From positions 868,001-932,000 of the forward strand of contig OZ251218.1 of assembly GCA_965240365.1 (NCBI GenBank): a DNA stretch of 64,000 bases. The letters run 5' to 3'. This DNA comes from G965240365 sp965240365 (GTDB lineage: Bacteria > Pseudomonadota > Gammaproteobacteria > Eutrophobiales > Eutrophobiaceae). This document shows, piece after piece, positions 8,979 through 16,575 of the stretch (within the stretch, counting starts at the first letter, position 1; each line of letters starts with the position of its first letter). Below the pieces are notes generated by a model. The model searched no databases. It was not told where the DNA came from and was given only the letters and a program-made list of their open reading frames with translations. Both the position numbers and the translations under genes were made by a program.

Positions 8979-10459
8979 AGCTGTCTCAGATATTGATCCC
9001 ATAGATTATTGCGCAGAACCAAATCCCGATCCACGTCCCGTTTTGCAGCCGCAAAAGCCTCCGCACCTGTGTAGGCTTTCGTCAACTGACCCAAAGTCGC
9101 ATGGGGCCGATAAGGAAGGTAGTAAGCGCCCCCAATCGCAACAACACGGTCAATCAGTGCCCGGGTCATGCGCGCATGGTCGGCTTCCGCGCGTGCTGTC
9201 ATCTCTTGGCTGAACGACATCACAGCTGCAATTCTTGGCTCTTTGGCGAAGGACAACACCGATTGGTCATCCTGTGCCACATACCGCAGAGTCACATTAA
9301 GAAACTCTTGGTAGGACGCCGGGATCACCTTCCGGCAAGCGCTCACAAAGCGATCGAAGGCATCAAACGCAACAAAATATTCATGCAGAATATCCGTCCG
9401 GTCAGGATCACGATCATCCAATGTCACCACAGGCTCATTGATCAATGAGTTCCGCGTAACTTCGCCGCCGCCCAGGGCTGGGCCCACATTTGTTTCACTC
9501 CACCACCGGAATGACTTGAATGTCTCATTCCCCAATTGTGCCCTATAGATGCGACCCGCAGCGCGTGACATCCAATCGGAACCGGAAGCGGGCGGGAGAT
9601 CCGATTGATCATCTGTTTCACGATAGGTCACCAATAAAGCCTTTTGGAAAAAGGACTCGCGTTCCACGTTCAAACGACCATAGGCCATAGTCACGGTCGG
9701 ATCCTCTATCGCTTCTTTGAACTTAGTGGCAAATTCCTGCGCACCCATAACATCAAAGTTGGGCTTCAAACGCGTGTTTTTGACCATCTCGACGTCCATG
9801 TCGACGACCACACCGATGAGCCCGTACCCCCCCATACCGAGATTGAACAGATCAGTATTTTCAGTTGGGGAACAGATCACGAGATCGCCAGATGGCAGGA
9901 TCATTCGCAAAGATCGAACGGTCGAACCCATTGGCCCAAAGGGCACCGGCCAGCCGTGCGCATTCACCGAATAGGTGGCAGCAACCCCAAAGTCATTGTT
10001 GGACTGCATCACTTTCGGAGACCAGCCCTTGGGATCCAGGGCTGCAATTACATCAGACCAACGCGCGCCGGCATGGGCGCGGAAGCTTTGCGTTTCGCTA
10101 TCGATTTCAATGCCTGCATTGTCAAAAGTGATGGCGGTACCATTTCGCGGGATCGCCTGCCCTCCCATGGAATGCCGCGCGGCTCCGACGTTCACTGGCC
10201 GCCCCGTATCTTTGGCATCTGACAACTCTCGCCGGATGCGCTCGATCAGGGCATCATTACCTTCAGAGGTACGCAGGTGTTGATGGATCGGCGTGGCAGA
10301 AAGCCCGCTGGCGTCGTTTAAGACTTTCGCCCCCGTCGGAGCCATAACCCGGCTTGTGCCCGCATATGTCGGCAAATCAGCCCGAAACAGACCCGATAGC
10401 CCCCAACCTGCCAATCCACCGACACCCAGTAATACGGCGCGGCGTGAAAACTGCTTCAT
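8975..10459 (-). CDS. Tat-exported FAD-binding oxidoreductase
   Basis: 494 aa. The N-terminus MKQFSRRAVLLGVGGLAG is a twin-arginine signal (SRRAVLLG), so a folded flavoprotein is exported or membrane-anchored in the periplasm. The FAD-binding PCMH (VAO-type) domain covers roughly residues 80-240, with the pyrophosphate loop GAARHSMGGQ and the element NAHGWPVPFGPMGSTVRSL. The C-terminal part is the cap/substrate domain. FAD/FMN-dependent dehydrogenases of this kind oxidise hydroxy acids, sugars or lactones; the substrate is not evident. The following gene overlaps by four bases and is truncated. Confidence 0.85.
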   Translation of the reverse strand: MKQFSRRAVLLGVGGLAGWGLSGLFRADLPTYAGTSRVMAPTGAKVLNDASGLSATPIHQHLRTSEGNDALIERIRRELSDAKDTGRPVNVGAARHSMGGQAIPRNGTAITFDNAGIEIDSETQSFRAHAGARWSDVIAALDPKGWSPKVMQSNNDFGVAATYSVNAHGWPVPFGPMGSTVRSLRMILPSGDLVICSPTENTDLFNLGMGGYGLIGVVVDMDVEMVKNTRLKPNFDVMGAQEFATKFKEAIEDPTVTMAYGRLNVERESFFQKALLVTYRETDDQSDLPPASGSDWMSRAAGRIYRAQLGNETFKSFRWWSETNVGPALGGGEVTRNSLINEPVVTLDDRDPDRTDILHEYFVAFDAFDRFVSACRKVIPASYQEFLNVTLRYVAQDDQSVLSFAKEPRIAAVMSFSQEMTARAEADHARMTRALIDRVVAIGGAYYLPYRPHATLGQLTKAYTGAEAFAAAKRDVDRDLVLRNNLWDQYLRQL

Positions 10460-10547
10460 CTCTTGGCCTCTTCTGTCACTTACAGCTCAATCGGTTCCAT
10501 CAATAAAATCAGTGTTGTGCCAAATTACCAGTGATTGCATTCAGCAG

Positions 10548-11498
10548 CTAGCTGTAAAGTCCCGCAGTGTGCTGAAGAGGATTAATAATAAACCGTTCAG
10601 GTTCCTTTTGCCACCCTTCAATGACTTTTTCGTAGGGTGTGAGCCCTTTTAAGGTTTTTAGACGTTTGGCGAAATTGTACGCCTTCAGGAAAGCCTGCAG
10701 ATGGGCTTTGAGTTGCCCATGCGCGCGGTAGTGGTATCGCTGGACGGTGGCCTCTTTGATAGTACGGTTCATGCGTTCCACCTGGCCGTTGGTCCAGGGG
10801 TGATTGATTCGGGTGAGTCGGTGTTCAATGTTATGTTCCTGGCAAACACGGTCAAAGTCGTGCATGGACGCCGGCTTGTCCTGTTTGCGGTGGGTAAATT
10901 GAGCGCCGTTATCGGTCAGGAGGGTGTGTATCTTATAAGGCAGGGCCGCAATGACATTGCGCAGGAACTGTGCCGCGGTCATCTTCTTTTTATCCGTGTG
11001 CAGTTCAGCGCAGGCCAACTTACAGGTGCGGTCAATGGCCACAAAGAGTTGCAGTTTACCTTGTTCTGTTTGCACTTCAGCGATATCGATGTGGAGATAA
11101 CCAATAGGATAGTTCTTGAATCTTTTCTTCACCCGCTTATCCCCTTCGACCTCGGGCAGGCGGCTAATGCCATGACGTTGCAGGCAGCGATGCAGGGAAG
11201 AGCGTGTCAGGTGCGGGATCGTGGCCTGCAGGGCATACAGACAGTCATCCAGGGGCAACAAGGTGTGTTTGCGAAACGCCACAACGATCGCCTCTTCTGC
11301 CAGCGATAAGCTCGTGGAGCGTGGCTGTTTCGGGCCCATTTTTGCGTCATGGACAAAATCACGCCCTTTCCATTTCGCCACGGTCTTGGGGTTCAGATTA
11401 TAGCGCTTCGCCAGCTTGGCTATGCTCTCTTGACTATTTTGTATCGCTCGACGCACCGCCTTAGTCGTTGTGGCGCTGCCGTGTAGTAGTTGTCCCAT
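10548..11498 (-). CDS. IS481-family transposase
   Basis: 316 aa, uninterrupted. An N-terminal helix-turn-helix (SIAKLAKRYNLNPKTVAKWK) is followed by an rve-type DDE core: Asp in YLHIDIAEVQ, Asp in TLLTDNGAQFTHR, and Glu in NGQVERMNRTIKEATV. Of the transposases in the window this is one of very few without an internal palindrome or frameshift, so it may be active. It serves as the clean reference for the palindrome-bearing copy at 25-26 kb. Confidence 0.92.
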   Translation of the reverse strand: MGQLLHGSATTTKAVRRAIQNSQESIAKLAKRYNLNPKTVAKWKGRDFVHDAKMGPKQPRSTSLSLAEEAIVVAFRKHTLLPLDDCLYALQATIPHLTRSSLHRCLQRHGISRLPEVEGDKRVKKRFKNYPIGYLHIDIAEVQTEQGKLQLFVAIDRTCKLACAELHTDKKKMTAAQFLRNVIAALPYKIHTLLTDNGAQFTHRKQDKPASMHDFDRVCQEHNIEHRLTRINHPWTNGQVERMNRTIKEATVQRYHYRAHGQLKAHLQAFLKAYNFAKRLKTLKGLTPYEKVIEGWQKEPERFIINPLQHTAGLYS

Positions 11499-11557
11499 AG
11501 GTCCTCCTTTATTGGTATAGCAGAATAACTTATGTTATCACACCGCGGGACCTTACA
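10553..11557 (-). mobile_element. IS481-family element, intact copy
   Basis: About 1,005 bp bounded by imperfect inverted repeats TGTAAAGTCCCGCAGTGTG (left) and TGTAAGGTCCCGCGGTGTG (right). It interrupts a hipA homologue, whose remnant starts at base 11,558. No target duplication is obvious. A second copy lies at 25,016-26,039. Confidence 0.88.
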
Positions 11558-11870
11558 GTGTCGCCATGCCGGTTTATCCTCAGAGTGCCGACCATTGCAT
11601 GATCCCACCAGACGGTCAGGGCGTTCGTCATCGGCCGCCCGCGTCCGGTGGCTTGATGTCGATAGCGCAGCCCAGCGCCGAGAGCACGCTCAGCGTTTTG
11701 CCAAGCTGGGCGGTCTCCTTGCCGGCTTCCAGTTCAACCAGAAAACGCAGGCCAACGCCGGCCGCGGCCGCCAGTTCATCTTGGCGCAGCCCCTGGATTT
11801 TGCGCGTCAAGCCGGTTTCAAGCAAAACTTTCCCACTCGGGAAGTTCCGGGCTTGCAAGGGTAAGAGAAG
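11558..11870 (-). pseudogene. hipBA-type toxin-antitoxin remnant
   Basis: Reverse strand: the end of a HipB-like XRE antitoxin (GLRQDELAAAAGVGLRFLVE, residues as in the copies at 39.7 and 47.1 kb) followed by the first codons of hipA, cut by the IS481 element. Relative to the other copies about 70 bp are missing upstream, including the normal hipB start, so the 76-aa open frame from 11,858 is a fused remnant. Confidence 0.7.
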
Positions 11871-11931
11871 ACAAAAATATCCCGAACGGGGTATTTTCTG
11901 AAATATATTCTTGAAAAAGTGTTAGAAAAAT

Positions 11932-11986
11932 CGTTGACAGGGCCAATTTAACAGGTTATGTTGCAGTGCAATATATTGCACTGCAC
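11932..11986 (+). promoter_or_regulatory. Phasin promoter with a 24-bp palindromic operator candidate
   Basis: TTGACA at about 11,934 is followed after 17 bp by TATGTT, a good sigma-70 pair, and then the perfect 24-bp palindrome made of TGCAGTGCAATA and its reverse complement (11,963-11,986). TGC/GCA-rich palindromes upstream of phasin genes are typical PhaR binding sites; PhaR control is inference. The promoter half also occurs, reversed, upstream of the hipB copies at 39.6 and 47.0 kb. Confidence 0.55.
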
Positions 11987-12038
11987 AAAATTTGCAGTTG
12001 CGCATTTTAATCTTGAAAATCAACAGGAGAATATACTC

Positions 12039-12428
12039 ATGCAAAACGAAATTTTTGAAAAAATATCCGAGGCCGGCAAGTCATCCTGTGCCGCCTTGCA
12101 GGAACTGGGCGCGATCAACAGCAAGGCGCTGATGGAGTTGACCGAATTGCAGTTGGGCCTCGCCACTTACAGCATTGAAGCGGGCGTTGAATTGGGCCGC
12201 AGCCTGAGCGCCAGCAGCAACTACAAGGACTTCATGTCGGCCGAAGCCGAGTATGCCAATCAATATGGCAGCAAGGTGATAGAATTCAGCCGCAAGACCG
12301 CCGATGTTTTGAATGAGTCGCGCGATGAAATGGTGAGTTGTCTGGAAAAGGCCATGGAAAGCGTGACCACGGCGCCCAAAAAGCCCGCGGCCAAGCGCGC
12401 GGCGGCAAAAAAGCAGCTTAATTCCTGA
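12039..12428 (+). CDS. phaP: Phasin (PHA granule-associated protein)
   Basis: 129 aa from the ATG at 12,039, preceded by AGGAGA. The amphipathic, Ala-rich helical protein NEIFEKISEAGKSSCAALQE... followed by a Lys/Ala/Pro tail (APKKPAAKRAAAKK) matches Phasin_2-family proteins, which coat polyhydroxyalkanoate granules. It lies directly upstream of phaE-phaC, which fixes the assignment. An ATG at 11,958 would extend it across the promoter palindrome and is rejected. Confidence 0.82.
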   Translation: MQNEIFEKISEAGKSSCAALQELGAINSKALMELTELQLGLATYSIEAGVELGRSLSASSNYKDFMSAEAEYANQYGSKVIEFSRKTADVLNESRDEMVSCLEKAMESVTTAPKKPAAKRAAAKKQLNS

Positions 12429-12536
12429 CAGCCTGTTGCCGGATTTTCCGGGCGGCGGGCGGCGGCTTGTGCGGCTGCCCGCCTGTTTGAAAATCCGCAT
12501 GCTTCAGGATTTTTACCTCTGTCAAATTCGCATAAG

Positions 12537-12555
12537 CCGCCTGTTGCAGGCAGGG
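12537..12555. repeat. Degenerate 19-bp palindrome copy between phaP and phaE
   Basis: The right arm TTGCAGGCAGG is preserved and the left arm is eroded. It lies 55 bp upstream of phaE. Confidence 0.4.
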
Positions 12556-12609
12556 CCGCGGATTTACTGATACCATTCCGATCCGCGACAATTTTACGGG
12601 AATCACAGC

Positions 12610-13845
12610 ATGAGCGATAAAAAAAAGGCCGCGTCCGGGGACATTGACTGGCTGGGGATGCAGCGCAAATATCTGGACGCGCTCGCCGCATTCGGCGGCG
12701 GCAATCCCTTTGCGGAGGCCAATCCCTTCGGGGCCACGCCCCCGTTTGAACCTTTCAACCCCTTCGCCACGCCTGCCGGCCCGACGCCCGGCCCGGCCTG
12801 GATGAATGCCATGAACGACTGGTGGAAATCGGCCCGGCCCGCGGCTCAGGACGACACCCGTAATTTTTTCGGCAAGGTGCTTGAACAATCCCGGCATTAC
12901 TGGTTTATGAGTGAACAGTTCTCGAAACTGATCGAGGGTATCGCCCAATACAAGGGGAACAACAAGGCGATCCTGGAGTTCATCAACAAAAAATTCGGTG
13001 AACTGGAATCGGCCTGCACGGCGACAAATCATCCCGCCCTGGCGCATCTCATTGCCCAATATGAGGGGCTGCCGCCGTTCATGCAGAGCGCCTTGTCCGG
13101 CCTCTCAAACTGGTTTGAGTCCGGGGCCGGGGCCTTCGCGCCGGGGGCCGAGGCCAGCCGGCTCAGGGCGCGGCTGCTGTCGGCGCCGGGCCTCGGTTAC
13201 AGCCGCGAGGCCCAGGATAAATTTCAGGAATTATTGCGCTTATGGGCGGAGTATCAGGACAATTATCAGGAATATCAGTCGGTGATGACCGAGCTTAACC
13301 GCGCCGCGCTGGCCCTGATGCGCAAGAAAATCATTGAGTTGTCGAAAAACGACCAGGATATCAACTCAATGAAACAGCTTTATGATCTCTGGGTCGAGTC
13401 AAACGAAAGGGCCTACGGCGAATATGTCTTTACGGATGAATATGCGGAATTGAACGGCCGGCTGGTCAATTCATTGATGGCCTTTAAGCAGAAGCATAAC
13501 GAGATCAGCGAGGACATTCTGGCGGCCATGAATATGCCCACCATGCGCGCCATGAATACGCTGGAACGCCGCCAGTACCAGCTTCGCAAACAGCTAAAGG
13601 CGGTCGAGGCCGAATTGAAGGCGCTCAAAAGCCGGCAACAAACAACGGTTCAGGCCGCGGCCCCGGCAAAGGCCGGCGACAGGCAGAAAGCGGCGCCCGT
13701 GACGGCAAAGAAACGCGCCAAGCGGGCCAAAAAGACCGCGGCCGCCAAAGCCCCCGCGCCGGGCGCAAAGAAAAAATCCACGGGCCGCGCCAAAAAAAAG
13801 ACAACCGGACCGGCCCCCGCGGGGATAATCGAAGTAAAACTCTAA
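12610..13845 (+). CDS. phaE: Class III polyhydroxyalkanoate synthase subunit PhaE
   Basis: 411 aa. It has the N-terminal Pro/Phe-rich segment (NPFAEANPFGATPPFEPFNP), the central helical PhaE domain with WFMSEQFSKLIEG and ANERAYGEYVFTDEYAELNG-like elements, and a predicted coiled coil (LERRQYQLRKQLKAVEAELK). A 60-residue Lys/Ala-rich basic tail follows, longer than in Allochromatium-type PhaE, and may bind DNA or the granule surface. PhaE activates PhaC; the two genes are 18 bp apart. Confidence 0.9.
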   Translation: MSDKKKAASGDIDWLGMQRKYLDALAAFGGGNPFAEANPFGATPPFEPFNPFATPAGPTPGPAWMNAMNDWWKSARPAAQDDTRNFFGKVLEQSRHYWFMSEQFSKLIEGIAQYKGNNKAILEFINKKFGELESACTATNHPALAHLIAQYEGLPPFMQSALSGLSNWFESGAGAFAPGAEASRLRARLLSAPGLGYSREAQDKFQELLRLWAEYQDNYQEYQSVMTELNRAALALMRKKIIELSKNDQDINSMKQLYDLWVESNERAYGEYVFTDEYAELNGRLVNSLMAFKQKHNEISEDILAAMNMPTMRAMNTLERRQYQLRKQLKAVEAELKALKSRQQTTVQAAAPAKAGDRQKAAPVTAKKRAKRAKKTAAAKAPAPGAKKKSTGRAKKKTTGPAPAGIIEVKL

Positions 13846-13863
13846 AGCTCGGAGAAGCGCACA

Positions 13864-14928
13864 ATGAACCCGTTTAACATCAGGCCGGATGACATCATCG
13901 CTGAAATACATGATTTTAACCTGAAGCTCGCGGAAGGCTTCAAGACGCTTAGCGAACTGGATGAAATCCGCGTGGGCGCATCGGAAAAAGAAGCGGTGTA
14001 TGCGGAAGACAATCTGGTTTTATATCATTTCAAGGCCCGCACAAAGACGCAGAATCCGGCGCCGTTACTGATCGTTTATGCGCTGGTCAACCGCCCCTAT
14101 ATGGCCGATTTGCAGGATGGACGCTCCATGATTCAGGGCCTCCTGGATCAGGGGGTCGATGTCTATCTGCTTGACTGGGGCTACCCCGACAGCGCCGATA
14201 AATACCTGACCCTGGATGATTATATCAATGGCTATATTGATCGGTGCGTCGATGAGATTCTGACAAGACACCAGCGCGCCGATCTGAATCTGCTAGGGAT
14301 CTGTCAGGGCGGCGCCTTCAGCCTCTGCTACACGGCCCTGCATCAGGACAAGATTAAAAATCTGATAACCACGGTCACCCCGGTTGATTTTCACACCAAA
14401 AACGACCTCTTGAGCCACATGGTCAGGCAGGTCGATATTGACCAGGTGGTCGATACCCTGGGGAATATCCCGGGCGAAATGCTCAACTGGACATTTTTGA
14501 CATTAAAGCCCTATACCCTGCTGGGGCAAAAATATGTTGATCTGGTTGAGATATTGGGCGACAAGGACAAGGCCATGAATTTTATGCGTATGGAGAAATG
14601 GATTTTTGACAGCCCTGATCAGGCGGGCGAAGCCTATCGTGAATTCATCAAGCAATTCTATCAGGACAATGGCCTGGTCAAGGCGACGGTCAAGATCGGC
14701 GGGCAAACCGTTGATCTGGCCAACATCACCGCGCCGGTGCTGAATATCTACGCCCGCGACGACCATCTGGTCCCGCCCGATTCCTCCCGAGCGCTTGAAG
14801 GCTGCGTCGGTTCAAAGGACTACCGCGCGCTGGAATTCCCGGGCGGGCATATCGGGATTTACGTCAGCGGCAAGGCGCAAAAGATGATCCCCCCCACCGT
14901 CGCCGACTGGCTGGCCGAGCGAGGGTGA
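13864..14928 (+). CDS. phaC: Class III polyhydroxyalkanoate synthase catalytic subunit PhaC
   Basis: 354 aa, the usual length for class III PhaC. The lipase-like box GICQGG places the nucleophile at Cys147; the catalytic Asp is in IYARDDHLVPP and the His in FPGGHIGIYVSG. It polymerises 3-hydroxyacyl-CoA into PHA in the cytoplasm as a PhaEC complex. The phaP-phaE-phaC order with tight spacing is typical of purple-sulfur-type gammaproteobacteria. Confidence 0.95.
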   Translation: MNPFNIRPDDIIAEIHDFNLKLAEGFKTLSELDEIRVGASEKEAVYAEDNLVLYHFKARTKTQNPAPLLIVYALVNRPYMADLQDGRSMIQGLLDQGVDVYLLDWGYPDSADKYLTLDDYINGYIDRCVDEILTRHQRADLNLLGICQGGAFSLCYTALHQDKIKNLITTVTPVDFHTKNDLLSHMVRQVDIDQVVDTLGNIPGEMLNWTFLTLKPYTLLGQKYVDLVEILGDKDKAMNFMRMEKWIFDSPDQAGEAYREFIKQFYQDNGLVKATVKIGGQTVDLANITAPVLNIYARDDHLVPPDSSRALEGCVGSKDYRALEFPGGHIGIYVSGKAQKMIPPTVADWLAERG

Positions 14929-15165
14929 ACTGCCACCGGCGTTCGGACTTGATCCGGCCCATGTAGGGGAACATAGATACATCCTCGTCAGCCGGAATCC
15001 AGTGGTTTATGCAATACATTCCCGCCTGCGGGAATGACAACCAAACACACCATTCCGGTCGGTTTAGTACACCTGCCTTCAGCAGGCAGGCGCCGCTCTA
15101 CCACCTACGCCCTGTCCAACTTTCGCTGGAATGACGACACCGGTCCCGTTCCTGCCTTGTGCCAT
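14929..15165. repeat. Intergenic REP-like hairpins with a degenerate 19-bp palindrome
   Basis: This gap holds CATTCCCGCCTGCGGGAATGAC-type hairpin sequence (around 15,017-15,040), a half hairpin TTTCGCTGGAATGACG (around 15,120), and a one-mismatch copy of the 19-bp palindrome at 15,072-15,090. These are extragenic palindromes of the common GTCATTCCCGC type. Confidence 0.65.
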
Positions 15166-15166
15166 A

Positions 15167-15195
15167 AAAAAAGGGGCTGAAAGCCCCTTTTTAAG
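15167..15195. terminator. Bidirectional intrinsic terminator
   Basis: AAAAAGGGGCT-GAA-AGCCCCTTTTT is a GC stem with A and T runs on both sides, placed 12 bp after the stop of the reverse-strand outer-membrane protein gene. It could also end phaC transcription from the other side. Confidence 0.85.
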
Positions 15196-15211
15196 GATTG
15201 CTTGGGAATAA

Positions 15212-15995
15212 CTAAAACTCATACACGACACTGGCACTGAAAAAGTCAACATTGCCGTCACTCTTGAGACCGTTTTTGTCATAATCATAACCATACCTCT
15301 CCCATTCTGCCCGGAGGCTCAGATTTTCGGTTATGCCATATTCGGCGCCGAGTCCAAGCACATAGGATATTCCGCTATCGGACGCAGAGCCAGACAGAGA
15401 ACCAAATCTCCACTTAAGATTGCTCTTAAGATCAATATCCCAATAAAACCCACCCGCTTTGGCTAAAATATCAAATTGGTCAGTCACGGGATAGCGGCCC
15501 ACACCAGCAAAGGTGAAACCGTTGATTTCTCCCCTGATTTCAGCGCTGATTTCGCCACTGATATTAACATTACGAAGCGAGCCAGTAACATTGCCCTTTC
15601 CACCAGCTTTTAACTCACCGAGATCAACATAAGCCAACTCGGCACCGAAATACTGGTTGAAGCTATAACCGGCGAATAACTTCCAGCCCAAACCGCTGTC
15701 ATCCACATTGATTTTGGCATTACTAAACCTGATATTAGCTTGGGCAACTAATTTTCTGAGTCTTTCCGTGTTGAGCTTTTCTAAAGAATCATGGTTAATA
15801 CTGCTGTAACCGATAGAGCCGCCCGCATAGAAGCCAGCCTCTTCGGCCTGAAGATTAAGCGGAGTAAAGAGGACGCAGATTAGCGGGAAAGCGGAAAGCG
15901 GAAAGCGGAAAGCGGAAAGCGGAAAGCGGAAAGCGGAAAGCGGAAAGCGGAAAGCGGAAAGCGGAAATTAGGTCGTTAATCGTTAAAATTTTCAT
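15212..15995 (-). CDS. Outer-membrane beta-barrel protein, predicted phase-variable, currently out of frame
   Basis: ATG at 15,995 with AGGAG seven bases upstream gives MKILTINDLI, then runs through 11 heptamers as repeated SAFRFPL and stops at PANLRPLYSA. In the neighbouring frame the sequence continues as PLICVLFTPLNLQA, a signal-peptide core and cleavage site, then EEAGFYAGGSIGYSSIN and a full beta-barrel domain to a C-terminal ...ASVVYEF (terminal Phe, as BAM requires). The locus is 784 nt; losing one 7-bp unit gives 777 nt, exactly 258 codons plus stop. So the gene reads OFF here and would be ON with 10 repeats (or 13). The barrel resembles OmpA-like/OMP_b-brl surface proteins. Confidence 0.82.
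15891..15967. repeat. Heptanucleotide tandem repeat (GCGGAAA) x11 in a signal-peptide coding region
   Basis: Eleven perfect GCGGAAA units (77 bp), followed on the left by one imperfect GCGGGAAA. It lies between the ATG and the hydrophobic core of the outer-membrane protein's signal peptide. Because seven is not a multiple of three, each gain or loss shifts the frame: the hallmark of a slipped-strand contingency locus. Confidence 0.95.
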
Positions 15996-16086
15996 GGTTT
16001 TCTCCTTCACGTTGTTGTTAAGAAACTGGATTGTAGCGGATTTTTTGCGCTTAGTCAAATTTTTTTGGATGCTTATGGCTATTATT

Positions 16087-16497
16087 CCCGCCTGCTGCAA
16101 GCAAGCAGGATGAGATGGCCACCTCTTGTTGCGCGGCGTCTGAAGCGCCAGTCAGGCCGGCAAGCCGGTGTTTAACCGGACGATACGGCGTGCGGGGGGG
16201 GGGGGGGGGGGGTGAATTACTGGGGTCATGAGTTGCAGAGGCGGGGCTATGAGGTGAAGCTGATTGTGCCACAGGGGGAACAAGACCGACCGTCATGATG
16301 CCCTGGCGATTTGCGAGGCAACCCGTCGTCCTGAATTGCGGTGTGTTGTGCCTCGGCGTGTTGAGCAGAGCGACCGGGGCGCGATGCTCATTGAGGCCCG
16401 CGGACAATGATTCCCCAACATCAAGACCGGATAGTCTTATGCAGTCTTACTTTACCGTTACTGAATAATCAGCTTGCAAACAACGAGGTGTACATAT
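16087..16497 (+). mobile_element. IS110-type (type b) remnant in a REP-like hairpin
   Basis: Internally deleted copy of the element at about 33.2-34.5 kb: QAGKPVFNRTIRRA, then NYWGHELQRRGYEVKL, GNKTDRHDALAICEA and RPELRCVVPRRVEQ. The ends match that element (ATGAGATGGCCACCTC at the left, CGAGGTGTACATAT at the right). The flanks ATTCCCGCC and GGGCGGGAATGAC are the two halves of one REP-like hairpin, so the target was an extragenic palindrome. A degenerate 19-bp palindrome abuts the left end. Confidence 0.7.
16194..16212. repeat. 19-base poly-G tract
   Basis: An uninterrupted run of 19 G inside the IS110 remnant, located where that remnant has lost about 20 codons relative to the fuller copy. 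It may be a real unstable homopolymer or an assembly artefact. Confidence 0.85.
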
Positions 16498-16575
16498 GGG
16501 CGGGAATGACGACAGGGGCAAAATAGGTATATTCAGGCAACCTTTAACGCTATTCTCTCCGCCCTACTTTCCAGC

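Noticed and set aside
10701..11309. 202-aa forward open frame
   Set aside because: Antisense of the IS481 transposase, repeated at the second IS481 copy.
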